Shown piece after piece: positions 15,634 to 24,628 of a DNA stretch of 64,000 nt (positions are counted from its first letter, which is position 1; every line of letters starts with the position of its first letter). The position numbers were made by a program, and so were the translations under genes. Origin of the DNA: Mycobacterium sp. 852014-52450_SCH5900713 (GTDB taxonomy: Bacteria; Actinomycetota; Actinomycetes; Mycobacteriales; Mycobacteriaceae). The DNA lies in assembly GCF_001667075.1 (NCBI RefSeq), contig NZ_LZIL01000069.1:1-64000 (forward strand), written 5' to 3'. The notes beneath the pieces are model-generated. The model did no database searches. It had not been told where the DNA came from and saw only the letters and a list, made by a program, of their open reading frames with translations.

Positions 15634-16355
15634 TTGACCGCCGATCAGGCCTACCAGAAAGTCGCGATCGTCACCGGCGCCTCGCAGGGCATGGGGGCCG
15701 CCCTGGCCGAGGCCTACCGCGACCTCGGCTATGCCGTGGTGGCCAACTCGCGCTCGATCACCGCCGGCGATGACCCCGGCACGGCGGCCGTCGCCGGTGA
15801 CGTCGCCGATCCCGCGACCGCCGACCGCATCGTGGCGACCGCGGTGGAGCGGTTCGGTCGAGTGGACACCCTGATCAATAACGCGGGCGTCTTCGTTCCC
15901 AAACCATTCACCGAGTACACGGCGGCGGACTACGCGTTCGTGACCGGGGTGAACCTCGCCGGCTTCTTCCACGTCACGCAGCGCGCCATCGCCCGGATGC
16001 TGACGCAAGGCGGGGGCGGCCACGTCGTCAACATGACCACGTCGCTGCTCGACCAGCCCAACTCCGCAGTGCCCGCGGGATTGACCGCCCTCACCAAGGG
16101 CGGCCTGGCGGCGGTGACCAAGTCGCTGGCCATCGAGTACGCGCATTGCGGGATCCGCGTCAACGCCATCTCCCCGGGCAACATCGCCACCCGATGCATG
16201 CCGACGACAACACGGCCGCGCTGGCCGCCATGCATCCGCTGGGCCGGATGGGCGCCATCGCCGACGTCATCGAGGGGATTCGGTACCTGGAGGGCGCCAC
16301 CTTTGTGACCGGGGAGACCCTCCACATCGACGGCGGCCAGAGCGCCGGACACTGA
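15634..16355 (+). pseudogene. SDR-family oxidoreductase with a frameshift
   Basis: The first frame (TTG at 15634, RBS AAGGAG 15621-15626) gives a Rossmann dehydrogenase start: VTGASQGMGAALA, then NNAGVFVPKPF and RVNAISPGNIAT. Right after codon ACC near 16192 the homology moves to another frame, which continues MHADDNTAALAAMHPLGRMG and ends TGETLHIDGGQSAGH at 16355. One missing base in the CCC run at 16191-16193 (ACCCG where ACCCCG is expected) explains it. The position usually holding the catalytic Tyr reads VPAGLTALTKG in place of YxxxK, so the Tyr is also absent. Either a real inactivating mutation or a homopolymer sequencing error. The missing Tyr argues that the enzyme was already unusual. 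Confidence 0.78.
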
Positions 16356-16367
16356 GCCTCAACCTTG

Positions 16368-16440
16368 CTCCCCCGCCTGGACTCGAACCAGGAACCTATC
16401 GGTTAACAGCCGAACGCTCTGCCAATTGAGCTACAGGGGA
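16368..16440 (-). tRNA. tRNA-Asn (GTT)
   Basis: On the minus strand the sequence starts TCCCCTGTAGCTCAATTGGC and forms a full cloverleaf. The acceptor stem is TCCCCTG/CGGGGGA (one G-U pair). The D-arm is present, the anticodon stem-loop TTCGG-CTGTTAA-CCGAT gives anticodon GTT, and the T-arm is CCTGG-TTCGAAC-CCAGG-like. The discriminator base is G and CCA is not encoded. 73 nt. The position next to the Rv2342-like gene and dnaG matches asnT of M. tuberculosis. Confidence 0.93.
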
Positions 16441-16592
16441 TCAACACGATCGCGGGACGACTCTAGCGTACTGGCATAACCGCACCCAACCGGACAGGAC
16501 CGACTCGGTCTCGCCCCGGGGAGCGGATCGGGCGCGCACGCATAGGGGCGGGTGAGGCAGGATGGGAACGGTCGCTACTCGGGAGGAACGCT

Positions 16593-16871
16593 TTGATCCG
16601 GTATGTCGTGGTGCTGGGACTGGGTTACGTGCTGGGCTCGAAGGCCGGGCGTCGCCGATACGAGCAGATCGTCGGCACCTATCGCGCGCTGACCAGCAGC
16701 CCGGTCGCCAAGTCAGTAATCCAAGGGGGACGCCGCAAGATCGCGAATCGGATCTCCCCGGACGCCGGATTCGTGACCGTTGCCGAGATCGACGACCAAA
16801 CGGCCATCTTGGAGCGCGGTGCCGAGCGACCGGCCGACGAGGCCCTCACATCGTCAGATCGTCGCCGCTAG
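16593..16871 (+). CDS. Conserved mycobacterial hypothetical protein (Rv2342-like)
   Basis: 92 aa from a TTG start with GGAGGAA six bases upstream. It opens with a short hydrophobic stretch (MIRYVVVLGLGYVLGSKAG) followed by basic residues GRRRYEQIVGTYRALTSS, the pattern of small inner-membrane-associated proteins. The C-terminal half is polar and probably disordered. Size and place next to dnaG match Rv2342. Function unknown. Its last 26 bases overlap the end of the convergent dnaG. Confidence 0.7.
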   Translation: MIRYVVVLGLGYVLGSKAGRRRYEQIVGTYRALTSSPVAKSVIQGGRRKIANRISPDAGFVTVAEIDDQTAILERGAERPADEALTSSDRRR

Positions 16872-18831
16872 CCTGCTCCAGCAGGCTGCGCCGGTAGGCC
16901 TCCATGGCTACCAGGTCACCGAATAACGCGTGGTACTCGTCGCCCTGTTCGATCGGCGACATGCGCTGCAGCTTGGACTTCACCTCGGCGATCTGCCGGC
17001 CCATCCACACTTCCTGCAGCCGGGCCAGCACGCCGGCGATGTAACGCACCAGCTTCTCGTCGTCGTCGACCTGGATGGCCTCCACCCCGAGCTCGCTGAC
17101 CAGCCCGGCGGTGAGGTCTGAGCCGGCCCGTTGGCGCACCGCGTCGATCCACTGTCCCCCGGTGACGCCGCTCGACGTGCCACCCGCGGCCTCGATGGCG
17201 GCGCGCACGGCGGCGTAACCGGGATGGGTGAAGCTTTCGACGGGGAGCGTGTCGAATACCGGCCCGGCCAGCGCCGGATATTGCAACGCCGACTTGAGCG
17301 CCGCACGCTGCGGCCTGAGTGTCGGGTCACGAGGGTCGGGAAGTTTGGCGGTGGGGCGGCCCGGGGCCGCCGCACTGGGCTGCTGAGCGGCGCCGCGGGG
17401 GGCGTTGGGGCCGGAACGCGCCGGGGCCGGCGACTTCTTGGCCTGCGTGCGCACCCGGTCGATGACCTGCGCCACGTCGTCCCAGCCGACCCAGCCGGCG
17501 AGCTGGCGGGCGTACTCGTCGCGCAGCGTGGGGTCTTTGATCTGGCTCACCATCGGCACGCAGCGGCGCAGCGCCGCGACCCTGCCCTCCGCGCTGTCCA
17601 GGTCCATCTCGGCGATCGCCGTGCGAATCGCGAATTCGAACAAGGGGGTGCGCCGCGCCACCAGGTCGCGCAGCGCGCCGTCGCCGGACTTCAACCGCAA
17701 GTCGCAGGGATCCATGCCGTCCGGGGCCACCGCGACGAAGGATTGCCCCGCCAGATTCTGCTCGCCGCCGAAGGCCTTGAGCGCGGCAGCGCGCCCGGCC
17801 GCGTCACCGTCGAAGACGTAGATCAGCTCGCCGCGGAAGAAGCTGTCGTCCATCATCAGTCGGCGCAGCATCGATAGATGCTCGTCGCCGAATGCGGTGC
17901 CGCACGACGCCACGGCGGTGGTGACGCCGGCCAGATGCATCGCCATCACGTCGGTGTAGCCCTCGACGACGACCGCCTGGTGCCCCTTGGCGATGTCGCG
18001 TTTGGCCAGGTCGATGCCGAACATCACCGACGACTTCTTGTACAGCAGGGTCTCGGGGGTATTGATGTACTTGGCTTCCATCGGATCGTCGTCGAAGAGC
18101 CGGCGGGCGCCGAACCCGATCACCTCGCCGGCCGCGCTGCGGATGGGCCACAACAGTCGGCGGTGGAAGCGGTCGATCGGGCCGCGCCGCCCCTGCCGCG
18201 ACAGGCCCGCCGCTTCCAGCTCCTTGAACTCGAAACCCTTGCGCACCAGATGTTTTGTCAATGAGTCCCACCCGGACGGCGCGAATCCGCAGCCGAATCG
18301 CCGGGCCGCCTCGGCGTCGAAATTCCGTTCCGTCAGGTACTGGCGGGCCGGCGCGGCCTCGTCGGATTCCAGCGCCGCCGCGTAGAACTCCGCCGCGGCC
18401 GCGTTGGCCGCGACCAGCCGGCTGCGGCTGCCGCGGTCGCGCTGCACGCTGGTCGCCGGGCCGGTGTAGCTGATGGTGTGGCCGATCCGGTCCGCGAGCA
18501 GTTCGACGGCCTCGACGAAGGTAACGTGTTCGATCTTCTGGATGAAGGCGTAGACGTCGCCACCCTCCCCGCAGCCGAAGCAGTGGAAGTGGCCGTGGTT
18601 GGGGCGAACGTGGAACGACGGCGACTTCTCGTCGTGAAACGGGCACAGGCCCTTGAGGGAATCGGCACCGGCGCGCCGCAATTGGACATAATCGCCGACG
18701 ACTTCTTCGATGCGGACCCGCTCGCGGATGGCGGCGATATCGCGATCGGGAATCCGCCCCCGGCCCCGGGGCCGGGCGTCATCCTCCCCCGCGCGCGGGT
18801 GGTGCCCCCACGAACCTGCCGGGCTGGACAT
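16846..18831 (-). CDS. dnaG: DNA primase
   Basis: 661 aa. N-terminal CHC2 zinc finger (LCPFHDEKSPSFHV...HFHCFGCGEGGDVYAF), then the TOPRIM catalytic domain (VVVEGYTDVMAMHLAG near residue 280; YVFDGDAAGR), and a C-terminal DnaB-interacting domain ending LLEQASGDDLTM. It makes RNA primers for lagging-strand replication. The N-terminus carries about 25 extra residues (SSPAGSWGHHPRAGEDDARP) before IPDRDIAAI, where I recall the M. tuberculosis protein beginning. No in-frame ATG/GTG/TTG exists closer to that point, so the ATG at 18831 stands. 3' overlap of 26 nt with the convergent small gene. Confidence 0.97.
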   Translation of the reverse strand: MSSPAGSWGHHPRAGEDDARPRGRGRIPDRDIAAIRERVRIEEVVGDYVQLRRAGADSLKGLCPFHDEKSPSFHVRPNHGHFHCFGCGEGGDVYAFIQKIEHVTFVEAVELLADRIGHTISYTGPATSVQRDRGSRSRLVAANAAAAEFYAAALESDEAAPARQYLTERNFDAEAARRFGCGFAPSGWDSLTKHLVRKGFEFKELEAAGLSRQGRRGPIDRFHRRLLWPIRSAAGEVIGFGARRLFDDDPMEAKYINTPETLLYKKSSVMFGIDLAKRDIAKGHQAVVVEGYTDVMAMHLAGVTTAVASCGTAFGDEHLSMLRRLMMDDSFFRGELIYVFDGDAAGRAAALKAFGGEQNLAGQSFVAVAPDGMDPCDLRLKSGDGALRDLVARRTPLFEFAIRTAIAEMDLDSAEGRVAALRRCVPMVSQIKDPTLRDEYARQLAGWVGWDDVAQVIDRVRTQAKKSPAPARSGPNAPRGAAQQPSAAAPGRPTAKLPDPRDPTLRPQRAALKSALQYPALAGPVFDTLPVESFTHPGYAAVRAAIEAAGGTSSGVTGGQWIDAVRQRAGSDLTAGLVSELGVEAIQVDDDEKLVRYIAGVLARLQEVWMGRQIAEVKSKLQRMSPIEQGDEYHALFGDLVAMEAYRRSLLEQASGDDLTM

Positions 18832-18861
18832 CGGCTCAGTCTAGAGCGCCGAGCCGGCCGG

Positions 18862-19470
18862 CTATCCGGTTCCGATGACGCCGCATGCCACCCGTTCCAT
18901 CGCGTTGTCGGTGTCTTGGGCGCCGTGCAGCATCAAGGCAGTCTTGTTGCCGCCCAGCAGCTCGTCCCGGTTGAACGAATCCGTGGTGGTGACAAGGTAG
19001 GCCGAGCCGTCCGAACGCACCTCCAGCGACGTCAGGTCACCGCTCTCCGGCTTGCCGGTGTGTCCGGGCGCCTGGTAGTGGCCGCCGGCGGACAGGAAGT
19101 TTCCGGGCGGACCGCCGGTCGGGGCAACCGAGTTGGGCTCGCATTTGCCGATCTCGTGGACGTGCAGGCCGTGCAGGCCGGGTGACAGGATGCCGCCGGT
19201 CACCGTTTTGACGGTGACGGTCACGTATCCGCCGGTGAAGTCGAACGTAGCAGTGGCAGCCGACCGCCCGTCCGGCGTCTTCAGTTGCGCGGTGAGCGAT
19301 TCGCCGTTGGGCGCGGGCGTCGTCGTCTCACCCGACGACGCCGGTGGGGCGCTCTTCACCGGCGGGGTGGTGCCGGGCTGGTTGCTCGCCTGTTGGGGTG
19401 AGCTGCATGCGGTCATGGCGACGACGGGAAGCCCCACCGCGAGGGTGGCGATACCGCTGAATTTGGTCAT
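18862..19470 (-). CDS. SodC-like copper superoxide dismutase lipoprotein with short loop
   Basis: 202 aa from the ATG at 19470; longer upstream frames lack homology. Lipoprotein signal ends AMTAC (Cys22), then a Pro/Ser/Thr-rich spacer, then a SodC domain. Copper ligands are in place: H103 and H105 (HGLHVHE), H131 (GGHY), H182 (LMLHGA), with R193 and the disulfide pair C110/C196. The second His in GGHYH of M. tuberculosis SodC is Gln here (GGHYQ). Between H182 and R193 there are only about 10 residues, whereas M. tuberculosis SodC (Rv0432) has about 30, so the electrostatic loop is missing. Probably an extracytoplasmic Cu-only dismutase or copper-binding derivative. It sits between dnaG and dgt, where M. 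tuberculosis has no gene. Confidence 0.82.
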   Translation of the reverse strand: MTKFSGIATLAVGLPVVAMTACSSPQQASNQPGTTPPVKSAPPASSGETTTPAPNGESLTAQLKTPDGRSAATATFDFTGGYVTVTVKTVTGGILSPGLHGLHVHEIGKCEPNSVAPTGGPPGNFLSAGGHYQAPGHTGKPESGDLTSLEVRSDGSAYLVTTTDSFNRDELLGGNKTALMLHGAQDTDNAMERVACGVIGTG

Positions 19471-19534
19471 GTCGGGCAGCCTAGCCCGCGGTGACAACGG
19501 GACTGCCGTGGGATGACCTGCGGCCGAGCAGCGG

Positions 19535-20824
19535 CTAACCGGTGGCCTGGCGCGCGTCGATGCGTTCCAGCCGGCCCTCGGTATATGACGCGATCTGATC
19601 GACGATGACCCGTAGCCGGGCGCGGTCGTCGGCCGCGGTGGTGAACGCCGCGGCGAAGACCGGGTCGAGTGTCTGGGGTGCCCCGGCGTAGAGCCAACGC
19701 GCCACCCGGTGAATCCGTTCACGCTGCAGGCCCTGGGTGTTCAGATGCCTCGGATCGGACATGATGAATTGCAGCGCCAGGATTTTCAGCAGGGCGACCT
19801 CCGCGCGCACCAGGTCGGGCACCAGCAGGTCGGCCCGGTAGCGGACCAGCGGCCCGGGTCCGGCCGCGGCGCGGGTCGTGGCAATGGCGGCCGAGGCGAA
19901 CCGGCCGACCAATTCGCTGGTGAGTCGCTTGAGCGCGACCGCCGCGGCCAGCGTCGCGTCGTACTTGCCGACGGCGGCGACCACCGGCAGCCCGGAAAGC
20001 CGCCGCGCGGCCGCCATGAAGTCGTCGGCGCTCACCCGGGAGAATTCGCTTTCACCCAGTTTCGCCAGGGCGGCCGCCTCGTCGTCGTCGGCGAGCACGC
20101 GCAGGTCGATGCGCTGGGAGACCACGCCGTCCTCGACGTCGTGTACCGAATAGGCGATATCGTCGGCCCAGTCCATCACCTGCGCTTCCAGGCACATCCG
20201 GCCCTCCGGCGCGCGCGCGCGAACCCAGGCCGCCTGCTCGCGGTCCTCGTCGTAGAACCCGAACTTCCTCCCCTGTTGACCCAGCCCTCTGCCGCGGTAC
20301 CACGGATACTTGGTGACCGCGTCCAAGGAGGCGCGGGTCAGGTTGAGCCCAGCGCTATTGCCTTGCTCGTCAAGCACTTTGGGCTCGAGGCTGGTCAGGA
20401 TGTGGAAGTTTTGCGCATTACCCTCGAAACCGCCGTAGTCGGCGGCGAACTCATCCAGGGCGCGCTCGCCGTTGTGGCCGTAGGGCGGGTGCCCGATGTC
20501 GTGGGCCAGACCGGCCAGCTCGACCAGGTCGAGGTCGCAACCCAAGCCGACCGCCATCCCCCGCCCGATCTGGGCGACCTCCAGCGAGTGCGTCAGCCGG
20601 GTGCGTGGTGTGTCGCCTTCGCGGGGCCCGACGACCTGGGTCTTATCGGCGAGCCGGCGCAGCGCGGCGCTGTGCAGCACCCGGGCCCGGTCTCGGGCGA
20701 AGTCGGTGCGGTGCTGACCTTCCGTACCCGGCAGACCGGCAGTCTTCGGCGCTTCGTGTACCCGCCGTTGACGGTCGAAGTCGTCGTAGGGGTCTTGCCG
20801 ATTCATGTCCGCCTTCTTAGTCAC
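19535..20824 (-). CDS. dgt: Deoxyguanosinetriphosphate triphosphohydrolase-like protein
   Basis: 429 aa HD-domain protein. The metal site is visible as RLTHSLEVAQIGRGMAVG (H) and AGLAHDIGHPPYGHNGERAL (HD, then H), followed by MDWADDIAYSVHDVEDG (D). It also contains the conserved FARDRARVLHSAALRRLADK and, near the C-terminus, LNTQGLQRERIHRVARWLYAG. dNTP triphosphohydrolases release tripolyphosphate from dGTP or other dNTPs and help set the pool. The order dgt-dnaG matches Rv2344c-Rv2343c apart from the inserted SodC-like gene. Divergent from the TPM gene with 89 nt between starts. Confidence 0.93.
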   Translation of the reverse strand: MTKKADMNRQDPYDDFDRQRRVHEAPKTAGLPGTEGQHRTDFARDRARVLHSAALRRLADKTQVVGPREGDTPRTRLTHSLEVAQIGRGMAVGLGCDLDLVELAGLAHDIGHPPYGHNGERALDEFAADYGGFEGNAQNFHILTSLEPKVLDEQGNSAGLNLTRASLDAVTKYPWYRGRGLGQQGRKFGFYDEDREQAAWVRARAPEGRMCLEAQVMDWADDIAYSVHDVEDGVVSQRIDLRVLADDDEAAALAKLGESEFSRVSADDFMAAARRLSGLPVVAAVGKYDATLAAAVALKRLTSELVGRFASAAIATTRAAAGPGPLVRYRADLLVPDLVRAEVALLKILALQFIMSDPRHLNTQGLQRERIHRVARWLYAGAPQTLDPVFAAAFTTAADDRARLRVIVDQIASYTEGRLERIDARQATG

Positions 20825-20913
20825 CGCAGCACAGTCTGCCAGGGAACGCGGGACGGGGGACCGCTCCGCCGCACGGCTCTTTGCCCGCGTCGCCGCGGGG
20901 CTAGATTGACGTC

Positions 20914-22899
20914 ATGCGCACTGCCCGGCTGCTAGGTGTCATCGCGACAATCCTCGCAATTGCTTTCAGCGGCGGGCTGCTCGTGGCACCCGGCGCCGGC
21001 GCGCAACCCCCGTTCCGGCTGGCGGATTACGTCACCGACAACGCGGGCGCCCTGTCGGAATCCGGTCGTGCGGCGGTCACCTCGGCGGTACGCAAGCTGT
21101 ACACGGATCGCCACATCCGGCTGTGGGTGGTCTACGTCGACGACTTTTCCGACCAGAGCCCGGTGAACTGGGCGCAGCGCACGGTGCGTACCAGCGATCT
21201 GGGTGACTATGACGCCCTGCTCGCCGTCGCCACCGCCGGCCGTGCCTACGCCTTCCTGGTGCCGTCCACCGTCAAGAGCGTCAACGCTCGCCAGGTCGAT
21301 GACTTGCGGCACAACAAGATCGAGCCCGCCTTGCACAACGGCGACTGGAGCGGCGCCGCGATCGCGGCGGCCAACGGGCTCAACACGTCACCGGGTTCGT
21401 CGGGCCGGGTGGCCCTGCTGGTCACGCTCGCGATCATTCTCGGCGCGGTGGCGGCCTTGCTGCTGGTCATGCGCTATCGCGGTCGGCGCCGGCGCGCGGC
21501 CGAATTGGCCGCGGCCCGACGGGTCGACCCCACCGACTCCCAAGCGCTGGCCGCCGTGCCGCTGCAGGCCCTCGACGACCTGTCGCGTGCACTCGTGGTG
21601 GACGTGGACAACGCCGTGCGAACCAGCTCCAACGAGCTCGACGTCGCGATCGCCGAGTTCGGCGAAGAGCGGACCCAACCCTTCACCCAAGCCCTGACCA
21701 ACGCCAAAGCCGCTCTGGCCCAAGCGTTCACGGTACGACAGGAACTGGACGACAGCACACCGGAGACGCCCGACCAGCGCCGCGAGTTGCTCACCCGGGT
21801 CGTCCTTTCGGCGGCGCGCGCCGATCGGGAACTGGAGTCGCAGACCGGGGCGTTCGAGAACCTGCGCGATCTGGTGATCAACGCCCCGTCGCGGCTGGAC
21901 GCGCTGACCCAGCAATACGTTGAGCTCACCACCCGGATAGCGCCCTCAGAGCAGCGGCTGGCCGAACTGCACGACCAATTCGACGCCACCGCACTGACTT
22001 CCGTGTCCGGAAATGTCTCGGCCGCCAAGGAGCGGCTGGCGTTCGCAGACCGCAACATCGGCACCGCCCGGGATTTGGCCGCCGAAGCCGTCAGCGGCCG
22101 GCAGGCCGGCTTGGTGGACGCGTTCCACGCCGCGGAGTCCGCGCTCGGGCAGGCGCGGGCGCTACTCGACTCGGTGGACAACGCGGCCACCGACATCCAG
22201 CACGCCATCGACCGGCTGCCGTCGGCCATGGCCGACATTCAGGTCGACATCAACCGGGCGGGCGATCTCCTGAAGCGAGCGGAGACGACCGCTCACACCG
22301 GCGATCTGCGCGCGGCGCGCGATGCGGCCACGCGGGCCGTCGACGGCGCGCGTGCCGGCGGCTCCACGGACCCGCTCGGCGCGTTCGCGCAGTTGGCCAA
22401 AGCGGATGCCGATCTCAACGGGCTGCTGGTCACCCTGGCGCAGGAGCAGGCCAGCGCCGAGCAGCTTAACCGGTCGTTGGAGCAGGCGTTGTTCACGGCC
22501 GAGTCGCGGGTACGCGCGGTCTCCGACTACATCGACACGCGTCGCGGCAGCATCGGCCCGGAGGCCCGCACCCGGCTGGCCGAAGCCACCCGGCACCTGC
22601 AAGCCGCGCGGGACAAGAGGGCGACGAATCCGAACGAGGCAATCTCCCACGCCAACGCGGCGTCGACGCTGGCCGCCCAGGCGCAGTCGTTGGCCAATGC
22701 CGATATGCAATCGATCCAGCGCGCCTACACGCGTCGCGGCGGCAGCGACATGGGGGCAATGCTGGGCGGCATCATCATCGGCGACCTGCTCAGTGGGGGT
22801 ATGCGGGGCGGCTTCGGCGGCTGGAGTCCCACATCGTTCGGCGGGTCTTCGGGGGGATCGTCAGGGGGCGGCTTCATGGGCGGCGGCGGCCGATTCTGA
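20914..22899 (+). CDS. TPM-domain membrane protein (Rv2345-like)
   Basis: 661 aa. Sec signal peptide (RLLGVIATILAIAFSGGLLVAPGAGAQ, cleavage near 30), then an extracytoplasmic TPM domain (DYVTDNAGALSESGR to about residue 155) and a membrane segment at about 168-190 (VALLVTLAIILGAVAALLLVM) followed by basic residues. A long helical, alanine-rich cytoplasmic part (about 200-600) has many heptad-like stretches, and the tail is glycine-rich (GGSSGGSSGGGFMGGGGRF). This is the architecture of Rv2345. TPM domains occur in YgcG/Psb32-type proteins, with suggested roles in membrane protein quality control; the mycobacterial role is unknown. Confidence 0.85.
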   Translation: MRTARLLGVIATILAIAFSGGLLVAPGAGAQPPFRLADYVTDNAGALSESGRAAVTSAVRKLYTDRHIRLWVVYVDDFSDQSPVNWAQRTVRTSDLGDYDALLAVATAGRAYAFLVPSTVKSVNARQVDDLRHNKIEPALHNGDWSGAAIAAANGLNTSPGSSGRVALLVTLAIILGAVAALLLVMRYRGRRRRAAELAAARRVDPTDSQALAAVPLQALDDLSRALVVDVDNAVRTSSNELDVAIAEFGEERTQPFTQALTNAKAALAQAFTVRQELDDSTPETPDQRRELLTRVVLSAARADRELESQTGAFENLRDLVINAPSRLDALTQQYVELTTRIAPSEQRLAELHDQFDATALTSVSGNVSAAKERLAFADRNIGTARDLAAEAVSGRQAGLVDAFHAAESALGQARALLDSVDNAATDIQHAIDRLPSAMADIQVDINRAGDLLKRAETTAHTGDLRAARDAATRAVDGARAGGSTDPLGAFAQLAKADADLNGLLVTLAQEQASAEQLNRSLEQALFTAESRVRAVSDYIDTRRGSIGPEARTRLAEATRHLQAARDKRATNPNEAISHANAASTLAAQAQSLANADMQSIQRAYTRRGGSDMGAMLGGIIIGDLLSGGMRGGFGGWSPTSFGGSSGGSSGGGFMGGGGRF

Positions 22900-22923
22900 G
22901 TCGCTCGCCCTAGCACGCGGCGG

Positions 22924-23238
22924 TCAACCGGCGGCCGGTGAATGCGGAATCACGCCTCCGCTGCGCGGTACGTCGAAGCGGGGTTCGGCTTCGCCTTCCC
23001 ACCGCTGCCACTCGTTCCATTCTTTGGCGTCCGCGACCGCGGCCGGGGCGGGGACGTCAGTCGCCGGGTCGCCGGAATCGACGCTCACGTCCGGCTTCGG
23101 GGCCCAATGGTCGTAGTCATCCGGCGGAACGACCACACCCCAAACGAGTGGAACCGACAGGCCACCGAGCATCCCCGACTCACCCCGAACCGCCGACACC
23201 GAGTCATCTGGTAACGGCGGACCAAGAGGCAAAAGCAT
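22924..23238 (-). CDS. Small conserved protein downstream of PPE gene
   Basis: 104 aa from the ATG at 23238, chosen because a purine-rich AAGGGGG precedes it and the peptide opens MLLPLGPPLPDDSVSAVRGE. Notable features are SGMLGGLSVPLVWGVVVPPD, which resembles the GxxSVPxxW motif found in the C-terminal region of SVP-type PPE proteins, and a Trp-rich acidic segment (AKEWNEWQRWEGEAEPRFD). No signal peptide or membrane segment. It lies 187 nt downstream of the PPE gene on the same strand, so cotranscription is plausible. Function unknown; I recall similar MLLPLGPPLP proteins near PPE genes in other non-tuberculous mycobacteria. Confidence 0.6.
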   Translation of the reverse strand: MLLPLGPPLPDDSVSAVRGESGMLGGLSVPLVWGVVVPPDDYDHWAPKPDVSVDSGDPATDVPAPAAVADAKEWNEWQRWEGEAEPRFDVPRSGGVIPHSPAAG

Positions 23239-23425
23239 GTTGCCCCCTTCCACAGCCGACTTTCGGATGCTGTGGCCGAACCAATAACAGCAAGCAGGCA
23301 CATCGTAAGCCAAACTTCAGACAAATACCCGAAAAACGTGGATTTGCTTCCGCAGGCATCCCGACGCCCGGGCCGGTGCGGGGCGAGGGGGCTCAGCGCT
23401 TGCGAACGGCGGTGGCCCCCCGCTC

Positions 23426-24628
23426 TCAACCCTTGGTCCGCGGCACCACCTTGGGCCGCGACTGCACCACGTGCGGGTTCTCCCCGCCGCGGCGGCCCCT
23501 CCGGTCGGTCTTGTCTTTGTCGGTGTCCCGCTCGTCCATCGCCATGGCCATGGCTGACGTGGAACCGGCGGGTGCGGACGACGCGGCGGACGATCCCCCC
23601 GTCGCGATCGGAGTCGGTAGTTGGGTGCCCAACGCCGGCACCGCGAGACTGGTCAGGACCGCCGGCACCGGCATCGACCCCTGCCAGGTCGGTGGCACCG
23701 TAATCGCTCCAACGAACCGCGCGGTGCCCAACCCGGCCGTGGCGACGCCCAGCCCACCCAGCGATTGCGGCGCGTGCAGGCCGCCGGTGGCGAGCGGGGT
23801 CTGCCCGGCCACGGTGGTGACACCGGCCATTGCGGGTGCCGCCGGCCCGACGTTGTGGGCCAGCACCATCATCGGGGACATCAGCGCGGTCGCGGGGTAC
23901 ATCCCGATCGGTGCCAGGGCGGTCATCGTCGTGACCGGCATGGACGAGAGTAACGACGTCACCGACGACAGGCCGGGGAAGAAGGCCCCGAGCACCGCCT
24001 GCAGCTGCGAAACAAAGCCGGCCCCCAGCGACGAGAACGCTCCGAAAGCCTGGGACACGAAGTCCAGCGGCGCCGTTACCAGCCCCGCCAGTCCACCCAG
24101 GGGTACCGGCGGGGCGCTGAACGCCGGCAGCGTCGCCGCCACCGTCTGCGCCCCGATGTGATAACCCACCATCGCGGCCACGTCCTGGGCCCACATCTCC
24201 ATGTACTCGATTTCGGTCATCGCGATCGCCGGGGTGTTCTGACCCAAGAAGTTCGTGGCGATCAGCATCAGCAACCGGAGGCGATTCTCGATCACCTCCG
24301 GGGTGGGCACCGTCGCCATGAACGCCGCCTCATAGGCCCCCGCCGCCGCCGTCGCCTGGGCCGCCGCCAACTCGGCTTGCCCGGCGGCCGAGATCAGCCA
24401 CTGCAGGTACGGCGTCGCCGCCGCCACCATCGCCACCGACGACGGGCCCATCCACGGGCCGGCGGCCACTCCCGTCACAACCGACTCGAACGACGCCGCC
24501 GCGGCCGCCAAGTCCGCCGCCAGCGCTTCCCAGGCCGAGGCCGCCGTCAACAGTGGTCCGGGGCCTGCGCCGCCATACATCAGGGCAGAGTTGATCTCGG
24601 GGGGGAACAGCATAAAAGCTGGAATCAT
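23426..24628 (-). CDS. PPE family protein (SVP-like)
   Basis: 400 aa. The N-terminal 180-residue PPE domain is clear: FPPEINSALMYGGAGPGPLL, AAASFESVVTGV, and the WxG-containing helix GPWMGPSSVAMVAAATPYLQW. The C-terminal region is Ala/Gly/Pro-rich with LGTARFVGAITVPPTWQGSM, a variant of the GxxSVPxxW motif of the SVP subfamily, and a basic/acidic tail (DERDTDKDKTDRRGRRGG). PPE proteins are exported by ESX systems, usually as PE-PPE dimers; no PE gene is adjacent. The ATG at 24613 (MLFPPEIN) is the typical family start and is equally likely; the ATG at 24628 adds five residues. A single PPE gene occupies the interval between the Rv2345 and glyS homologues. Confidence 0.92.
   Translation of the reverse strand: MIPAFMLFPPEINSALMYGGAGPGPLLTAASAWEALAADLAAAAASFESVVTGVAAGPWMGPSSVAMVAAATPYLQWLISAAGQAELAAAQATAAAGAYEAAFMATVPTPEVIENRLRLLMLIATNFLGQNTPAIAMTEIEYMEMWAQDVAAMVGYHIGAQTVAATLPAFSAPPVPLGGLAGLVTAPLDFVSQAFGAFSSLGAGFVSQLQAVLGAFFPGLSSVTSLLSSMPVTTMTALAPIGMYPATALMSPMMVLAHNVGPAAPAMAGVTTVAGQTPLATGGLHAPQSLGGLGVATAGLGTARFVGAITVPPTWQGSMPVPAVLTSLAVPALGTQLPTPIATGGSSAASSAPAGSTSAMAMAMDERDTDKDKTDRRGRRGGENPHVVQSRPKVVPRTKG

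Noticed and set aside
16368..16440. tRNA-Asn as an integration site
   Set aside because: No duplicated 3' tRNA segment, integrase or foreign-looking block is next to it; neighbours are conserved core genes.
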